Of a DNA stretch of 64,000 nt, positions 36,344 to 45,033 are shown piece by piece (position 1 is the first letter of the stretch; each line of letters starts with the position of its first letter). Source of the stretch: Flavobacterium undicola. GTDB taxonomy: Bacteria; Bacteroidota; Bacteroidia; Flavobacteriales; Flavobacteriaceae. The notes below the pieces were generated by a model. It was not told the origin of the DNA. It saw only the letters and a list, made by a program, of their open reading frames with translations, and made no database searches. Location: assembly GCF_009909155.2 (NCBI RefSeq), contig NZ_JAAAPM020000004.1:163619-227618 (forward strand). The letters are read 5' to 3'. A program made the translations under genes and the position numbers.

Positions 36344-37474
36344 ATGAAAAAAATCCAAATGGTTGACTTGAAAAGTCAATACGATACAATTGCATCTGTT
36401 GTAAATGCTTCTATTCAGGAAGTTTTAGATACAAACACTTATATCAATGGGCCGCAAGTTCATCAGTTTCAAAAATCTTTAGAAGAATATCTGGGTGTAA
36501 AGCATGTCATTCCGTGTGCGAATGGTACCGATGCCTTGCAAATCGCCATGATGGGATTGGGATTGCAACCGGGAGACGAGGTTATTACTGCCGATTTTAC
36601 CTTTGCCGCAACCGTTGAAGTGATTGCTTTGTTGCAACTGACACCGGTTTTGGTTGATGTGGATTTGCACAACATGAATATTTCTATCGAAAGAATCAAA
36701 AAAGCCATTACGCCAAAAACCAAAGCGATTGTTCCGGTACATTTGTTTGGACGTGCCGCTAATATGGAGGCAATTATGGCTTTGGCCCAAGAACATAATT
36801 TATTTATTATTGAGGATAATGCACAAGCGATTGGAGCTAATTATGAGTTTGCTGATGGAACCAAAAAGAAAGCAGGGACTATCGGGCACGTGGGAGCCAC
36901 TTCTTTTTTTCCATCTAAGAATTTAGGTTGTTATGGAGATGGTGGAGCCATTTTTACCAATGATGATGCTTTGGCACATACCCTTCGTGGAATTGTAAAT
37001 CACGGAATGTACGAACGCTACCATCATGATGTGGTTGGGGTAAATTCCCGTTTAGACAGTATTCAAGCGGCAGTTTTGAATGCAAAATTACCGTTATTGG
37101 ATAAGTATAATACGGCACGTCGATTGGCTGCGTCACAATATAATAAAGCATTTTCAGGTCATTTGAATATCCTAATTCCAGAGTTTGATTGGAATGGGGA
37201 TGATCATGTTTTTCACCAATATACCTTGCGAATCATTGATGCTGACAGAAATGGCTTGATGCAGCATTTGCTTGATAAAGGAATTCCTTGTGCTATTTAT
37301 TACCCAATTCCGTTGCATTCGCAAAAAGCGTATACAGATATTCGCTACAACGAAGAAGATTTCCCGGTAACGAATCAGTTGGTGAAAGAAGTGATTTCCT
37401 TGCCGATGCATACCGAATTGGATGGGGAACAAATCCAATTTATTACCGAAAGTGTTTTGGAATTTTTAAAATAA
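36344..37474 (+). CDS. DegT/DnrJ/EryC1/StrS-family sugar aminotransferase
   Basis: A 376-residue PLP enzyme of the sugar-aminotransferase group, which transfers amine to nucleotide-keto-sugars. The PLP Lys is Lys192 in FFPSKNLGCYGDGG; the cofactor ring is contacted by the IIEDNAQAIGA segment (Asp158). CANGTDALQIAM forms the phosphate cup. The N-terminus VDLKSQY and the end PLHSQKAYTD are typical of WecE/VioA/PglE-like enzymes. Which sugar is made is not clear. Its neighbours are waaA and galE, consistent with surface polysaccharide synthesis. A terminator follows and then insertion sequences. Confidence 0.93.
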   Translation: MKKIQMVDLKSQYDTIASVVNASIQEVLDTNTYINGPQVHQFQKSLEEYLGVKHVIPCANGTDALQIAMMGLGLQPGDEVITADFTFAATVEVIALLQLTPVLVDVDLHNMNISIERIKKAITPKTKAIVPVHLFGRAANMEAIMALAQEHNLFIIEDNAQAIGANYEFADGTKKKAGTIGHVGATSFFPSKNLGCYGDGGAIFTNDDALAHTLRGIVNHGMYERYHHDVVGVNSRLDSIQAAVLNAKLPLLDKYNTARRLAASQYNKAFSGHLNILIPEFDWNGDDHVFHQYTLRIIDADRNGLMQHLLDKGIPCAIYYPIPLHSQKAYTDIRYNEEDFPVTNQLVKEVISLPMHTELDGEQIQFITESVLEFLK

Positions 37475-37486
37475 TTCCCGTAGGAA

Positions 37487-37512
37487 GCCGTCTCAAAACT
37501 GAGGCGGTTTTC
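37487..37512 (+). terminator. Terminator after the aminotransferase gene
   Basis: Stem GCCGTCTCA (37487-37495) with TGAGGCGGT (37500-37508), two G-T pairs, followed by TTTTCTTG. The stem sequence is related to those at 19708 and 40657. Confidence 0.7.
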
Positions 37513-37547
37513 TTGTGTTTTACATTTTATTTTTCATGGGTTATTTC

Positions 37548-38969
37548 GTATATTTAGTTATTAATTTTACAGATATTTAGTCATTCCTTAAAAAGCCACT
37601 ATTTTAAATTTCGAATAAAATAGTGGTTTTGTTTTTAGTCAAAAAGTTGAACAATAATTGTAGACAATAAATAATTTGCTCTTTGATTTGGTTAAATCTG
37701 AGCTTTAAATTGTATCCAATTCCCGCCAACAATGCATTATGAATATCACCAACCACTCCTTTGAGGAAGTTTAATCCTAAAGCATGATTTCTTTTTAAAT
37801 GTGAGATTGTAGGTTCAATAGCAGCTCTTGCTCTAAATCTTTTTCTGGCAACTTCTTGTTTGTATTTTGTTTTCTCTTTGCTATTCTTTGGTATGAGTAT
37901 TTGAGTACTTCCTACTTGAGTTTGACCTCTAAAACCTCTATCTGTACTGGCCATTTCAGGTCTTGTTCCTCCAATTTTTGTTCTCACTCGTTGGCTTTGC
38001 GATAATGAATCTTCTAAAGTTTTACTGTCGTTCGGATTGCCTGAAAACCTCTTTACTGCTGTAATCACTCCTGTTTTACGACCTCTTACAACGACTACTT
38101 TTGTTCCAAATTCATACGCCTTATGCGCTTTGCCTTTGGCTATACAAGCTGTTTGTGGTTCATGTAAACTATAGATTTTGTCTTTGCTGTTTCGCTCCTG
38201 AGTGAGTACTTTTTTGTAGATGATAAACTCTCCTTGGTAATGATTTTGTAATTCCTGAGGTAATTTCCTTTCTAATTCTCGAACAACTCTTAAACCAAGG
38301 GTCCTTAACTTTTTTCGAGCCATCACAGCTTTCTTTTTTCTTTTTGGATGATGACCAAAATAAGCATCTCGAAGGTGTTGTTTACTGATTCTCTTATAGG
38401 TTTGTCTTTGTTTAATTCCTTCTCTATCGGCTATTTTAGTGCAATTATCAATCACCTTCTTGGCTAATTTTGCATCCGTTGGAAAAGTGATATTCTTTTC
38501 TTGAACTGTTGTGTCAATCTGAACTTCTTTTTCGTTTTTCGCCTTAGGATGCAGCGATACGCTTTGGCTTAACAAAAACTCTAATCCTTCTTCTTTTAGG
38601 CGTTTTCTAAAATGAACAAACTCACTTGGATCAAAAGGTTGATGGGTTTGGAAAAACTCTTCTCCTGTAAAATATTGCCAATAAGCATTTTCTATCCAAC
38701 GTTCCACTACTGATTCGTCACTTTCTTTAAACATCTCTTTTAAAAGTAACATTCCTGCTATTTTACGAATAGGGATAGAGGGTCTTCCTTGGTTAGAATA
38801 TAAATTTTCGAACTCAACCTCCATTTTATCCCAAGGAATCTCCTGTGCTAATTTTACCAGTGGATGTTCTAGGTTTATAAGGTCTGTAAGTCTAGTTTTG
38901 AATAAATTTTGTTGAAAATCGGGTTTTATTTTACCTAACATATTGCCACTTTTTTATACCTAAATATAC
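37548..38969 (-). mobile_element. Intact IS5-family insertion sequence
   Basis: About 1.42 kb bounded by inverted ends: GTATATTTAGTTATTAA at 37548-37564, and its near reverse complement at 38953-38969 (two mismatches in 17). A single full-length transposase is encoded on the minus strand. No target duplication was identified, so the exact ends are approximate. It has no visible damage. Confidence 0.75.
37604..38941 (-). CDS. IS5-family DDE transposase
   Basis: A 445-residue transposase. The N-terminal domain (PLVKLAQEIPWDKMEVEFENLY, RKIAGMLLLKEMF and YWQYFTGEEFFQ) is typical of this IS5-like group. The catalytic residues are probably the first Asp in VQIDTTVQEKN, the second in ASTDRGFRG and the Glu in AAIEPTISHLKR. 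A Lys/Arg-rich middle insert separates them. The C-terminus ends in a hydrophobic helix. The frame is intact, so the element may still be active. Confidence 0.93.
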   Translation of the reverse strand: MLGKIKPDFQQNLFKTRLTDLINLEHPLVKLAQEIPWDKMEVEFENLYSNQGRPSIPIRKIAGMLLLKEMFKESDESVVERWIENAYWQYFTGEEFFQTHQPFDPSEFVHFRKRLKEEGLEFLLSQSVSLHPKAKNEKEVQIDTTVQEKNITFPTDAKLAKKVIDNCTKIADREGIKQRQTYKRISKQHLRDAYFGHHPKRKKKAVMARKKLRTLGLRVVRELERKLPQELQNHYQGEFIIYKKVLTQERNSKDKIYSLHEPQTACIAKGKAHKAYEFGTKVVVVRGRKTGVITAVKRFSGNPNDSKTLEDSLSQSQRVRTKIGGTRPEMASTDRGFRGQTQVGSTQILIPKNSKEKTKYKQEVARKRFRARAAIEPTISHLKRNHALGLNFLKGVVGDIHNALLAGIGYNLKLRFNQIKEQIIYCLQLLFNFLTKNKTTILFEI

Positions 38970-39031
38970 ACTTTTTGGCGATTTAATTTATCGTTTAAAA
39001 CAAATTATTACATACAAATAGCTAACAATCA

Positions 39032-40620
39032 AACTGTTAATTTGTTCTTAAGGGGTGACTATTTAGTTATGAAATTCAAACATTACAACCAGCAACAAAT
39101 GGTACTTTTACCTTATTCGTTTGATGATTTAATTCCAGAGAAACATCCTGTTCGGGTAGTTGACCAAGTTGTTGAGTCGATTAATATTCAGCCTCTTTTA
39201 AAAGCCTACAGCAAAGAAGGTAACCCAGGCTATCACCCAAAGATGTTGCTTAAAGTGATGCTGTATGCCTACATGACTAATGTTTACTCTTCACGAAAAA
39301 TAGAACTGGCACTTCGTGAGAACATTAACTTTATGTGGTTAACTTCTATGACCATTGTTGACCACAATACTATTAATCGATTTAGAAGTGACAAATTAAA
39401 AGACAGTTTTAAAGAAATTTTCAAACAAGTGGTGTTGATGTTGGCATCAGAGGGATTAATCACTTTGAAGCAAATCTATACCGATGGTACAAAAATAGAA
39501 GCACAAGCAGGTCGTTACACTTTTGTTTGGGGTAAAAGTATCAAAACCAACAAAGCAAAAATGTTGACCCAGTTGGAAGATTTATGGAACTACGCCCAAA
39601 GCATTGCTAATGATGACGACCCTAATCCAGAGCCAACTGAGTTTAAGGAAATCAGCAAAGAAGTAATTGAGCAGACCGTTGCTAAAATAGCCGCCAAACT
39701 CTCTGGAAATGAAAAAGCAAGTTCCAAGGCAAAAGCCAAATTGCGCTACATCAGGAATAATTTTGTTGGCAATTTAGAAAAATACGAACATCAAGCAGCC
39801 ATTTTAGGAGAACGTAACAGCTATAGCAAAACCGACAAGGAAGCTACCTTTATGCGTATGAAAGAAGATCATATGCAAAACGGGCAACTCAAACCAGCCT
39901 ATAACACGCAAATATCAACCGAGAATCAAATCATCGTTCATTATACGATTCATCAAAACCCAACCGACACCAAACTCTAAAACCACACTTAGAGAATTTT
40001 GAGCAAACCTTCGGAAAAGAAGCACTCCAGGAATTAGAAGCAATAACAGCCGATGCAGGTTACGGCAGTGAAGAAAACTACGATTATCTCGAACAACAAG
40101 AACTTATAGCTTATGTGAAATACAACATGTTTGATAAAGAGCAAGGCAAAAATTATCAAAAAAAGCACAAGCCCTTTAGCAAAGAAAATCTTTATTACAG
40201 TCAAGAAGAAGATTACTACGTATGCCCAATGGGACAAAAAATGCACAAAACACATCAAAGCAAACGCATCACAGAAGCCGGTTATGAACAACTAGTGAGT
40301 CACTACCAAGCCAAAAACTGCGAGGGCTGTCCACTGCGAAGTCAGTGTTTTAAAGCCAAAGGAAATAGAAGCATCGAGAGAAATCACAACCTTGAAAGGC
40401 ATAAACAAAGAACAAGAGAATTATTGTTAAGTGAAATGGGAATCCAAAAAAGAAAGCAACGCACTGCCGATGTAGAACCTGTTTTTGCTCAACTCAAACA
40501 TAACAACGGATTTAGACGATTTTCGTTAAAAGGACTTCAAAAAGTAGAACTAGAGTTCGGATTAATGGCTTTAGGGCACAACTTAAGAAAGAAAGTTGCT
40601 GCTTAAGAGCATTTTAAAAT
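39032..40620 (+). mobile_element. IS1182-family insertion sequence, inactivated
   Basis: About 1.6 kb. The ends appear to be TTGTTCTTAAG at 39042-39052 and the near reverse complement CTTAAGAGCAT at 40602-40612, so the true limits are uncertain by about 10-20 bases. It lies immediately right of the IS5-family element. The transposase frame is broken (see pseudogene). Confidence 0.65.
39069..40606 (+). pseudogene. IS1182-family transposase, frameshifted
   Basis: Two frames together make a whole transposase: 39069-39980 ([29 protein letters not shown]... to NPTDTKL) and, in the -1 frame from about 39974, [32 protein letters not shown] to the end. The first Asp is in [13 protein letters not shown], the second in ITADAGYGS and the Glu in DVEPVFAQLK; a Cys cluster (NCEGCPLRSQC) lies between. 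At 39970 the run CCAAACTCTA would read on if one more A were present, so a single-base loss is the simplest cause. The result is a stop at 39978. Confidence 0.92.
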
Positions 40621-40656
40621 ATCTTCAAATCTGAATCAACTTGAAATATAAATATA

Positions 40657-40695
40657 AAACCGCCTCAAAAAATGTTTTGAGACGGCTTCTTTTTA
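40657..40695 (+). terminator. Terminator-type hairpin left of galE
   Basis: Stem ACCGCCTCAAAA (40659-40670) with TTTTGAGACGGCT (40675-40687), followed by TCTTTTT. It lies between the IS1182-family element and galE; its sequence is the reverse form of the hairpin at 37487. Confidence 0.75.
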
Positions 40696-40745
40696 GTAAA
40701 CGAAAAGACGCGATGAATTGCGTCTGTACAAAAAATAAAAAAAAT

Positions 40746-41759
40746 ATGAAAATACTAGTAACAGGAGGATTAGGTTTTATCGGTTCGCACACCGTGGTCG
40801 AATTGCAAAATCAAGGTTTTGAAGTAGTGATTGTTGATGATCTTTCGAATTCTTCCGAAGAAGTTTTAAAAGGAATTACTGCAATTACGAATAAAAAACC
40901 GCTATTCGAAAAATTGGATTTGCGTGAGAAAGCAAAAGTTCAGGATTTTTTCAAAAAACACCAAGACATTTCGGGAGTAATTCATTTTGCGGCATCAAAA
41001 GCGGTTGGCGAAAGTGTTGGAAATCCGTTGTTGTATTATGAAAACAACATCAACAGTTTGGTTTATTTGCTTCAAGAATTGCAAAAACTGCCCGAATCCA
41101 ACTTCATTTTTAGTTCGTCTTGCACGGTTTATGGTCAAGCCGAAAAAATGCCCATTACCGAAGACGAAGCCATTCAAACGGCAATGTCACCTTACGGAAA
41201 CACCAAACAAATAGGCGAAGAAATCATAACAGATACGGCCAAAGTAACCAATATCAAGGCTATTTTGTTGCGTTATTTCAACCCGATTGGAGCATATCCC
41301 TCGGCTGAAATAGGAGAATTACCCTTGGGAGTTCCCCAAAATTTAGTGCCGTTTATCACTCAAACCGGATTGGGTCTGCGAAAAGAATTATCGGTTTACG
41401 GAGACGATTATGCCACGCCTGACGGAACTTGTGTTCGTGATTACATTCATGTAGTCGATTTGGCGAAAGCCCACGTAATTGCTTTGAAACGTTTGTTGGA
41501 TAAAAAGAATTTGGACAAAGTCGAGATTTTCAATTTGAGAACAGGAAAAGGAAGTTCTGTTTTGGAAGTGATTCATTCTTTCGAGAAAGTGAGCGGACAA
41601 AAACTGCCTTATAAAATCGTGGCTCGCAGAGAAGGCGATATTACTTCGGCTTACGCCAATACAGATAAAGCGAACAATATACTGGGCTGGAAAGCGCAAT
41701 ATACATTAGATGAAGCGATGGAAAGTGCCTGGAAATGGGAACAGAAGGTTCGTTCGTAG
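40746..41759 (+). CDS. galE: UDP-glucose 4-epimerase
   Basis: A 338-residue GalE, an SDR enzyme that interconverts UDP-glucose and UDP-galactose with bound NAD. The NAD motif is MKILVTGGLGFIGSH at the N-terminus; the catalytic Tyr150-x3-Lys154 is in SPYGNTK and the preceding Ser in FSSSCTVYG. RYFNPIGAYPSAEIGE and DYIHVVDLAKAH are further hallmarks. The start at 40746 is chosen over the 35-codon-longer upstream frame because the Rossmann fold begins at once; the upstream part crosses the terminator hairpin and a short AGACGC/GCGTCT hairpin at 40706-40725. It probably supplies sugars for surface polysaccharide. Confidence 0.95.
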   Translation: MKILVTGGLGFIGSHTVVELQNQGFEVVIVDDLSNSSEEVLKGITAITNKKPLFEKLDLREKAKVQDFFKKHQDISGVIHFAASKAVGESVGNPLLYYENNINSLVYLLQELQKLPESNFIFSSSCTVYGQAEKMPITEDEAIQTAMSPYGNTKQIGEEIITDTAKVTNIKAILLRYFNPIGAYPSAEIGELPLGVPQNLVPFITQTGLGLRKELSVYGDDYATPDGTCVRDYIHVVDLAKAHVIALKRLLDKKNLDKVEIFNLRTGKGSSVLEVIHSFEKVSGQKLPYKIVARREGDITSAYANTDKANNILGWKAQYTLDEAMESAWKWEQKVRS

Positions 41760-41777
41760 TTTCAGTTTTTAGTTAAC

Positions 41778-41820
41778 AAAAATCCCAAATTATCGAGTTG
41801 ATGATTTAGGATTTTTTGTT
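41778..41820 (+). terminator. Terminator after galE
   Basis: Stem AAAAATCCCAAAT (41778-41790) with ATTTAGGATTTTTT (41804-41817), one mismatch, followed by TTGTTTT. It lies 18 bases past the galE stop. Confidence 0.8.
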
Positions 41821-42296
41821 TTAAGAATTTATGTAAAACAAAAGTCATGAATCCTAAAATAACCAAAATGGAAGAAATTTGCCGTGGTTTATGAATTTTC
41901 GAAGATTGAATCTAAAGGGATTGATAGTGCTATTTTCAATTTTGATGCTGAATTCGAAAAAGGTTATACTCCAGAAAAATTCAGGGCAGAAATGCATAAG
42001 AATTAGATAGACATCCAGCATCTTACTTTTCATATGTTGATATTTATTGTTTTTTTATTGGTCATGTGTAATTGCTTCGCTTGTTCGCAAAAGCTCGGGT
42101 CGCATATCATCATTGGTGTTTATCTCATCGGTTTTTATCTTATTTTGGTATTCGATGATTTTCAATTGCGACCAATTAATCGGTTATGCTCATTTCATAT
42201 TGGTCATTTTTCCGCATTTTTAATTTTAAAACCAAAAAAACTTCGTAATCTGGTAATAAGCATGTATTTTTATAATATAATTCATCCCCATTATTT
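41821..42296. other. Spacer between galE and the regulator gene, left edge of the G+C-richer block
   Basis: Besides the possible remnant at 41863-42006, I see no gene. A hydrophobic frame on the plus strand (42034-42300) is judged spurious. The composition shifts from AT-rich to the more balanced base use of the following genes at about 42.3 kb. Confidence 0.4.
41863..42006 (+). pseudogene. Possible remnant of a small gene
   Basis: A 47-codon open stretch with no proper start, ending at TAG 42004-42006, reading through KFAVVYEFSKIESK and FEKGYTPEKFRAEMHKN. An ATG at 41847 opens in another frame (MNPKITKMEEICRGL) and ends at a stop 15 codons later, so a frameshift near 41875 is possible. The origin is unrecognised. 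Codon style looks coding but this is weak evidence. Confidence 0.25.
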
Positions 42297-43661
42297 ATGA
42301 AGACTGGAAGTATTTTGGTTGTCGATGACAACAAAAATGTATTGAGTGCATTACGCATCTTGTTGGAAAACTATTTTCAGCAGGTAACACTAATATCATC
42401 GCCAAACCAATTGCCTTCTAAGTTGAGAGAACTTACGCCCGATGTAGTGCTTCTTGATATGAATTTTTCGGCAGGAATCAATTCCGGTAACGAAGGATTG
42501 TTTTGGCTGTCGGAGATTAAAAAGGTTGATGGCGAACTGCCTGTCGTTTTATTCACGGCTTATGCTGACATTGATTTAGCTGTAAAAGCGCTGAAAGAAG
42601 GTGCCAGCGATTTTGTGGTAAAGCCGTGGGACAATGCCAAATTAATTGCAACTCTACAAGCGGCTTATGCGCTTCGTCAATCGCAAAGGGAAGTGAAACG
42701 ATTGCGCGAAAAACAAGGTGTATTGAGCCGTGAACTCAATCTCGGTGAAACCATCTGCTGGGGACATTCAGCCGTAATGCATGAACTGCGGAGGTTGGTG
42801 GAGAAAGTTGCAAAAACGGATGCAAACATTTTAGTTACGGGCGAAAATGGAACCGGGAAAGAACTTATTGCCCGTGAAATTCACCGTTTATCTTCGAGGA
42901 AAAATGAAGTGTTGGTTACCGTAGATATGGGTGCTGTAAGCGAGACATTGTTTGAAAGCGAACTTTTTGGTCATGTGAAAGGTGCTTTTACCGATGCCCG
43001 TACCGACCGTGCCGGAAAGTTTGAAGCTGCCGATGGTGGAACGCTTTTTCTTGACGAAATTGGAAATCTGAGTTATCCGCTACAAGCTAAATTGTTGACT
43101 GCGATTCAATCCAGGCAAATTGTTCGCGTGGGTGACAATAAGGCGATTCCGGTAAATATCCGTTTGATTTGCGCCACCAACCGCAATTTGGATCAATCGG
43201 TTCAAAATGGCGAGTTCAGGGAAGATTTGCTGTACCGTGTCAATACCATTCACGTTGAAGCACCGCCATTGCGCGAACGGAAAGCAGATATTCCGCAGTT
43301 GGCCGATTTTTTTCTACAAAAATACGCTTCTAAATATGGTAAAAAGTACTTGACTTTTGACAAGCAAACCATCATAAAGCTGGAAGATCACGCTTGGCCC
43401 GGTAATGTTCGTGAATTACAACATGCCATCGAAAAGGCGGTTATACTTTGCGACAGCAATGAATTATTGCCTTCCGATTTTTACATGAAAGAACAAAATG
43501 CTTCGACTTCAAAGATTGAAAACATGAGCTTGGAAGATGCCGAACGGCTGTTAATAGGTAATTCTATCAAAAAGAATGGTGGAAATTTATCGGCTGTGGC
43601 AACCGAGCTTGGCATTACAAGACCAACGCTTTATAGTAAGATAAAAAAATACGTTTTGTAA
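42297..43661 (+). CDS. NtrC-type sigma-54-dependent response regulator
   Basis: A 454-residue activator of RpoN-dependent transcription. The receiver domain (about 5-125) has the acidic pair in VVDDN and the phospho-acceptor Asp54 in VVLLDMNF; Lys109 is in VVKPW. The AAA+ domain (about 155-390) has Walker A GENGTGKE (182-189), the sigma-54 contact loop GAFTDA (229-234), Walker B GGTLFLDEIG and WPGNVRELQH. The Fis-type HTH is at the end (LSAVATELGITRPTLYSKIKK). It is followed 2 bases later by its kinase. Codons are more G+C-rich than in flanking genes. Its likely target is the efflux operon at 50.8 to 45.0 kb. Confidence 0.95.
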   Translation: MKTGSILVVDDNKNVLSALRILLENYFQQVTLISSPNQLPSKLRELTPDVVLLDMNFSAGINSGNEGLFWLSEIKKVDGELPVVLFTAYADIDLAVKALKEGASDFVVKPWDNAKLIATLQAAYALRQSQREVKRLREKQGVLSRELNLGETICWGHSAVMHELRRLVEKVAKTDANILVTGENGTGKELIAREIHRLSSRKNEVLVTVDMGAVSETLFESELFGHVKGAFTDARTDRAGKFEAADGGTLFLDEIGNLSYPLQAKLLTAIQSRQIVRVGDNKAIPVNIRLICATNRNLDQSVQNGEFREDLLYRVNTIHVEAPPLRERKADIPQLADFFLQKYASKYGKKYLTFDKQTIIKLEDHAWPGNVRELQHAIEKAVILCDSNELLPSDFYMKEQNASTSKIENMSLEDAERLLIGNSIKKNGGNLSAVATELGITRPTLYSKIKKYVL

Positions 43662-43663
43662 AA

Positions 43664-45019
43664 ATGTTCAAATCCATTCAATACAAACTTGCATTATTTG
43701 TAACGTTACTGATTCTTGCGGTAGCAGCATTGACTTATTGCCTTATTTTTAAGCAATATGTGTTTGCAATTGCTTCGGGAATTATGGCATTATTCAGTCT
43801 TAATTCTTTACAAAGTCATTATAAAAAATTCAACAGCAATATATTGTTTCTGCTGAATGCATTGGATAATGGCGACTATTCGTTTCATTTTTCGGAAAAC
43901 AACTTGTCGCGCCGAGAAAAGGAACTTAACACAATGCTGAACCGCATTAAAGAGATTTTATCGAATGCGCGCAAAGAAGTGATTGAGAATGAAAAGTTCT
44001 TGAGCCTGATTATCGAAAGTGTTTCTACCGGAATTATTATCATGGACGATTATGGCCATGTGCAAACTGTGAATAGGTCGGCATTGCATTTGTTGGGGTT
44101 GCCTGTTTTTACGCATATCAACCAGTTGAGCGGTGTGAATGAAAGCTTTCCGGAACTTTTTCGGGATATGAAAACAGGTGATAATCCCCAAATAGCCATT
44201 TCTAACGAACGTGAAGAAATTCAAGTGAGTTTGCGCCTTTCGGAGATTAAGTTGAAGAATGGTCGAATGAAAGTCATCACGTTGAATAATATTGGCAACG
44301 AGCTGGAATCCAAAGAAATGGAGTCGTGGATTCGGTTGATACGAGTAATGACACACGAAATTATGAACTCCATTGCCCCGATAACTTCGTTGAGCGAAAC
44401 GTTGCTCACTTTGCATAAAATGCCTGAAGTAAACGAGGCAAATGAAAACCTGAGAAATAATACAATCGAGGCTTTTGAAACCATTCATTCAACTGCCAAA
44501 GGCTTGCTTTCGTTTGTGGATTCGTACCGCAAATTCACCGGAATTCCTAAACCGGTTATTAAAGCTTTTAAACTGAAACCATTGCTTGATAAAATATTGC
44601 ATCTGAAAGAAAAAGCCATAAAAGAGAAAAATATCAAGCTGCAACTTGATTCGGAAGTTGAAAAAGTAGAATTTTTGGCTGATGAAAAGCTGATTATGCA
44701 AGTGCTTGTAAACCTGCTGAAAAATGCCATTGAAGCCATAGATCCGACTGAAAATGGACAGATTATTATCCGTATCAATAAACAAACCACAGGACAAGTC
44801 GGCATTGATATTTGCAATACGGGGAAACCCATCCCGCAAGATGTGCTTCCCCATATTTTTATTCCATTTTTTACCACCAAGGAAACTGGCACCGGCATTG
44901 GGCTTAGCGTTTCGCGCTACATAATACGCTTACACGGTGGAAAGCTGGTACACTCTAATTCTCCCGAAGGTTGGACAGTGTTTACGGTAATTAGTGAGTC
45001 TTTATCTAGCGGTGCCTAA
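43664..45019 (+). CDS. NtrY-like sensor histidine kinase
   Basis: A 451-residue membrane kinase. Two membrane segments (about 8-28 and 31-50) lie close together, so there is almost no periplasmic loop and the signal may be sensed inside the membrane or cytoplasm. A PAS-like region covers about 105-215 (IESVSTGIIIMDDYGHVQTVNRSA). The phospho-acceptor is His231 in VMTHEIMNSIAPI, a HisKA motif of the NtrY type. The HATPase domain has NLLKNAIEAID (N box), ICNTGKPI, FFTTKETGTGIGLSVS and GWTVFTV. It starts 2 bases after the regulator gene, so the pair is co-expressed. Its stop lies 14 bases from that of the convergent permease gene. Confidence 0.93.
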   Translation: MFKSIQYKLALFVTLLILAVAALTYCLIFKQYVFAIASGIMALFSLNSLQSHYKKFNSNILFLLNALDNGDYSFHFSENNLSRREKELNTMLNRIKEILSNARKEVIENEKFLSLIIESVSTGIIIMDDYGHVQTVNRSALHLLGLPVFTHINQLSGVNESFPELFRDMKTGDNPQIAISNEREEIQVSLRLSEIKLKNGRMKVITLNNIGNELESKEMESWIRLIRVMTHEIMNSIAPITSLSETLLTLHKMPEVNEANENLRNNTIEAFETIHSTAKGLLSFVDSYRKFTGIPKPVIKAFKLKPLLDKILHLKEKAIKEKNIKLQLDSEVEKVEFLADEKLIMQVLVNLLKNAIEAIDPTENGQIIIRINKQTTGQVGIDICNTGKPIPQDVLPHIFIPFFTTKETGTGIGLSVSRYIIRLHGGKLVHSNSPEGWTVFTVISESLSSGA

Positions 45020-45033
45020 TAGCCGACATCAGT

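Noticed and set aside
37541..38975. Target-site duplication around the IS5-family element
   Set aside because: Flanking bases on the two sides do not form a convincing direct repeat, so the element ends are given from the inverted ends only.
39960..40000. Programmed -1 frameshift in the IS1182-type transposase
   Set aside because: No X-XXY-YYZ slippery site or downstream pseudoknot was seen; loss of one A in a run explains the break more simply.
42034..42300. 88-codon hydrophobic frame before the NtrC-type gene
   Set aside because: No recognisable family, odd composition, and it overlaps the start of the regulator. More likely leader/spacer DNA.
43958..44488. 176-codon minus-strand frame inside the kinase gene
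   Set aside because: Antisense to PAS/HisKA coding sequence that has clear motifs; no family signal of its own.
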